Assembly (NCBI GenBank): GCA_030729785.1
Contig: JANQWS010000095.1
Span: 1-40,490 of the forward strand
Origin: Algoriphagus sp.
GTDB lineage: Bacteria > Bacteroidota > Bacteroidia > Cytophagales > Cyclobacteriaceae
Direction: 5' to 3'
Length of the DNA stretch: 40,490 nt
Part shown: positions 39,216 through 40,490 of the stretch, in pieces
Position numbering within the stretch: position 1 is the first letter of the stretch
Layout: each line of letters begins with the position of its first letter
Notes under the pieces: model-generated
What the model was told of the DNA's origin: nothing
Database searches by the model: none
Seen by the model: only the letters and a program-made list of their open reading frames with translations
Made by a program: the position numbers and the translations under genes

Positions 39216-40211
39216 ATGAAAAAGTACAACGTAACCGGCATCGGAAATGCCTTAGTGGATATTGAGTTTAAAGTAACTGACCAGTTTTTCACGGACAATG
39301 GGGTGGAAAAAGGCCTTATGACCCTAGTGGATGAGGAACGTCAAAACCACCTCATGCAGGTGATTCACCATGCCGAAGCCAAAAAGCAAGCGGGTGGATC
39401 AGCGGCCAACTCCGTGGTGGCAGTAAGCCAGTTTGGAGGCAAATCCTTCTACTGCTTCCGAGTAGCCAATGACGAATTGGGGCATTTTTACCTCCAAGAT
39501 TTGATTGATTCTGGAGTGGATATTGCCTTAACTTCTGCGCAACTCCAAACCGGGGTGACGGGGAAATGCTTGGTGATGGTGACCGAAGATTCGGAGCGGA
39601 CGATGAACACTTTCTTAGGAATCACGCAAAATTTTTCTAGCCAGGATGTGTATGATGCAGCCATCAAGGATTCTACTTATTTGTTTATCGAAGGATATTT
39701 GGTGACCTCTCCAAATGGCAAGGAAGCCATGCTTCATGCCAAGAAGGTGGCCGAAGCAGCAGGCACCAAGGTGGCATTGACTTTTTCAGACCCAGCCATG
39801 GTCAAATATTTCAAGGCCAACTTTGACGATGTGATTGGACACAGCGTAGATCTTCTTTTTGCCAACGAAGAAGAGGCACTGCTCTACACGGGCAAGTCTA
39901 CCTTGGTTGAAGCACGTGAAGAAATGAAAAAGGCTGCGAAGCATTTTGTCATCACGATGGGTAAAAACGGAGCCATGATCTTCGATGGAGACACCTTTAT
40001 CGACATCGAGCCTTATCCTACCCAGGCCATCGACAGCAATGGCGCTGGGGATATGTTTGCCGGTGCATTCTTGTATGGTATCACCAATGGACATTCCTAT
40101 GCGGAGAGTGGAAAGCTAGCCTCTATGGCAAGTTCGCGCATCGTAAGCCAGTTTGGTCCAAGATTGAAGTGGCATGAGGCGAAGGAAATTTTGACCAAGT
40201 TAATCCCCTAA
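39216..40211 (+). CDS. PfkB-family kinase, adenosine kinase-like
   Basis: A 331-residue ribokinase-fold kinase. The N-terminus reads YNVTGIGNALVDIEFKV, followed by KQAGGSAANSVVAVSQFGG (first PfkB signature area, GG motif in the substrate lid). The second PfkB signature is DSNGAGDMFAGAFLYGI with the catalytic base Asp279. It would phosphorylate a sugar or nucleoside with ATP; the wording and length are closest to adenosine kinase-like proteins annotated in Bacteroidota. The exact substrate is not settled by sequence. It is monocistronic in this view, with inverted repeats in the gap upstream. Confidence 0.88.
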   Translation: MKKYNVTGIGNALVDIEFKVTDQFFTDNGVEKGLMTLVDEERQNHLMQVIHHAEAKKQAGGSAANSVVAVSQFGGKSFYCFRVANDELGHFYLQDLIDSGVDIALTSAQLQTGVTGKCLVMVTEDSERTMNTFLGITQNFSSQDVYDAAIKDSTYLFIEGYLVTSPNGKEAMLHAKKVAEAAGTKVALTFSDPAMVKYFKANFDDVIGHSVDLLFANEEEALLYTGKSTLVEAREEMKKAAKHFVITMGKNGAMIFDGDTFIDIEPYPTQAIDSNGAGDMFAGAFLYGITNGHSYAESGKLASMASSRIVSQFGPRLKWHEAKEILTKLIP

Positions 40212-40351
40212 AGAGAGAGGTACAATCCCTATTGAGTTGTTCGAGTTCGCGCATCAGATTGTCCGTTTTACCATATTTTCCGTTTAAATCCCTTCGATTC
40301 AGAGTCGAATTCCTGGTTTTCATTCGGCATCATCGTCGTTGAAAGAGAAAA

Positions 40352-40367
40352 AAATAGGATCCTATTT
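40352..40367. repeat. Perfect 16-bp palindrome upstream of the gene starting at the window edge
   Basis: AAATAGGATCCTATTT is fully self-complementary with no loop. This favours a protein-binding dyad over an RNA hairpin. It lies about 115 bp before the next start codon. Confidence 0.5.
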
Positions 40368-40482
40368 ACCTAAAATGAAGTACAGTAGCGCTTTCTGAAA
40401 AAAGGACTTAAGTTTGTCTAAACTAATTTGCAGTTCATCCCGTACTTAATCCATTACCTTTTTATAACCAACCATTAGTACC

Positions 40483-40490
40483 ATGAAAAA
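40483..40490 (+). CDS. Start of a truncated gene at the window edge
   Basis: ATGAAAAA at the very end looks like the MKK start of a secreted protein. A TACCTTTT box (40455-40462) and a TTTG (40427-40430) upstream resemble a -7/-33 pair at slightly long spacing. Only two codons are visible, so nothing can be said of the product. Confidence 0.35.

Overview
The window looks like a chromosomal segment from a member of the Bacteroidota, most likely of the Cytophagales (Algoriphagus/Cyclobacteriaceae type). I infer this from the gene families and their order, a DnaE with a fused proofreading exonuclease, a Bacteroidota-type TGT, weak or absent Shine-Dalgarno sequences, and -7 boxes of the TAnnTTTG class (seen before trxA, ispE and the glycosyltransferase operon). 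I see no phage, transposase, integrase, tRNA or CRISPR array. The content is mostly housekeeping and biosynthetic.

Layout. 1-652: a 5S rRNA gene with its terminator, embedded in degenerate 7-bp tandem repeat arrays and a palindrome family. 653-8481 (minus): a secreted beta-propeller protein, selD and mnmH (overlapping, tRNA selenouridine), trxA, and dnaE. 8701-10490: a lipocalin-like gene with an odd start, and an AAA ATPase/DUF4143 gene preceded by four exact-period 22-bp direct repeats. 10592-12977 (minus): a translationally coupled operon of glycosyltransferase, ECF-type sigma factor and rsmG. 13101-16205 (plus): tgt, an LptF/LptG-type permease and an EamA transporter, tightly packed. 16259-17065 (minus): ispE.

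17403-28870 is the centrepiece: one long branched-chain amino acid operon, ilvD-ilvB-ilvN-ilvC-leuA-leuC-leuD-cimA-leuB. It is preceded by a classical-looking leader-peptide attenuator. A 19-codon ORF with 6 Leu and 3 Ile codons is followed by a 10-bp-stem terminator, and a mutually exclusive antiterminator has its 5' arm starting within the leader stop codon. The cimA-type gene is very like Leptospira citramalate synthase. It would let LeuCDB also make 2-oxobutyrate, so isoleucine can be made from pyruvate without threonine deaminase. The operon ends in a 15-bp-stem terminator shared with a convergent MntA/HepT toxin-antitoxin pair, whose hepT carries a clear frameshift.

29580-40211: a divergent TruA-like pseudouridine synthase, a secreted sulfatase, a GNAT acetyltransferase, a fused E1 alpha/beta 2-oxoacid dehydrogenase, rimO, a secreted MORN/YwqK-repeat protein, a GNAT-like protein and a PfkB-family (adenosine kinase-like) sugar/nucleoside kinase. 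An intergenic region at 37755-37930 carries inverted 11-bp repeat arrays around a CAGG-rich palindrome. A new gene probably begins at the last bases of the window.
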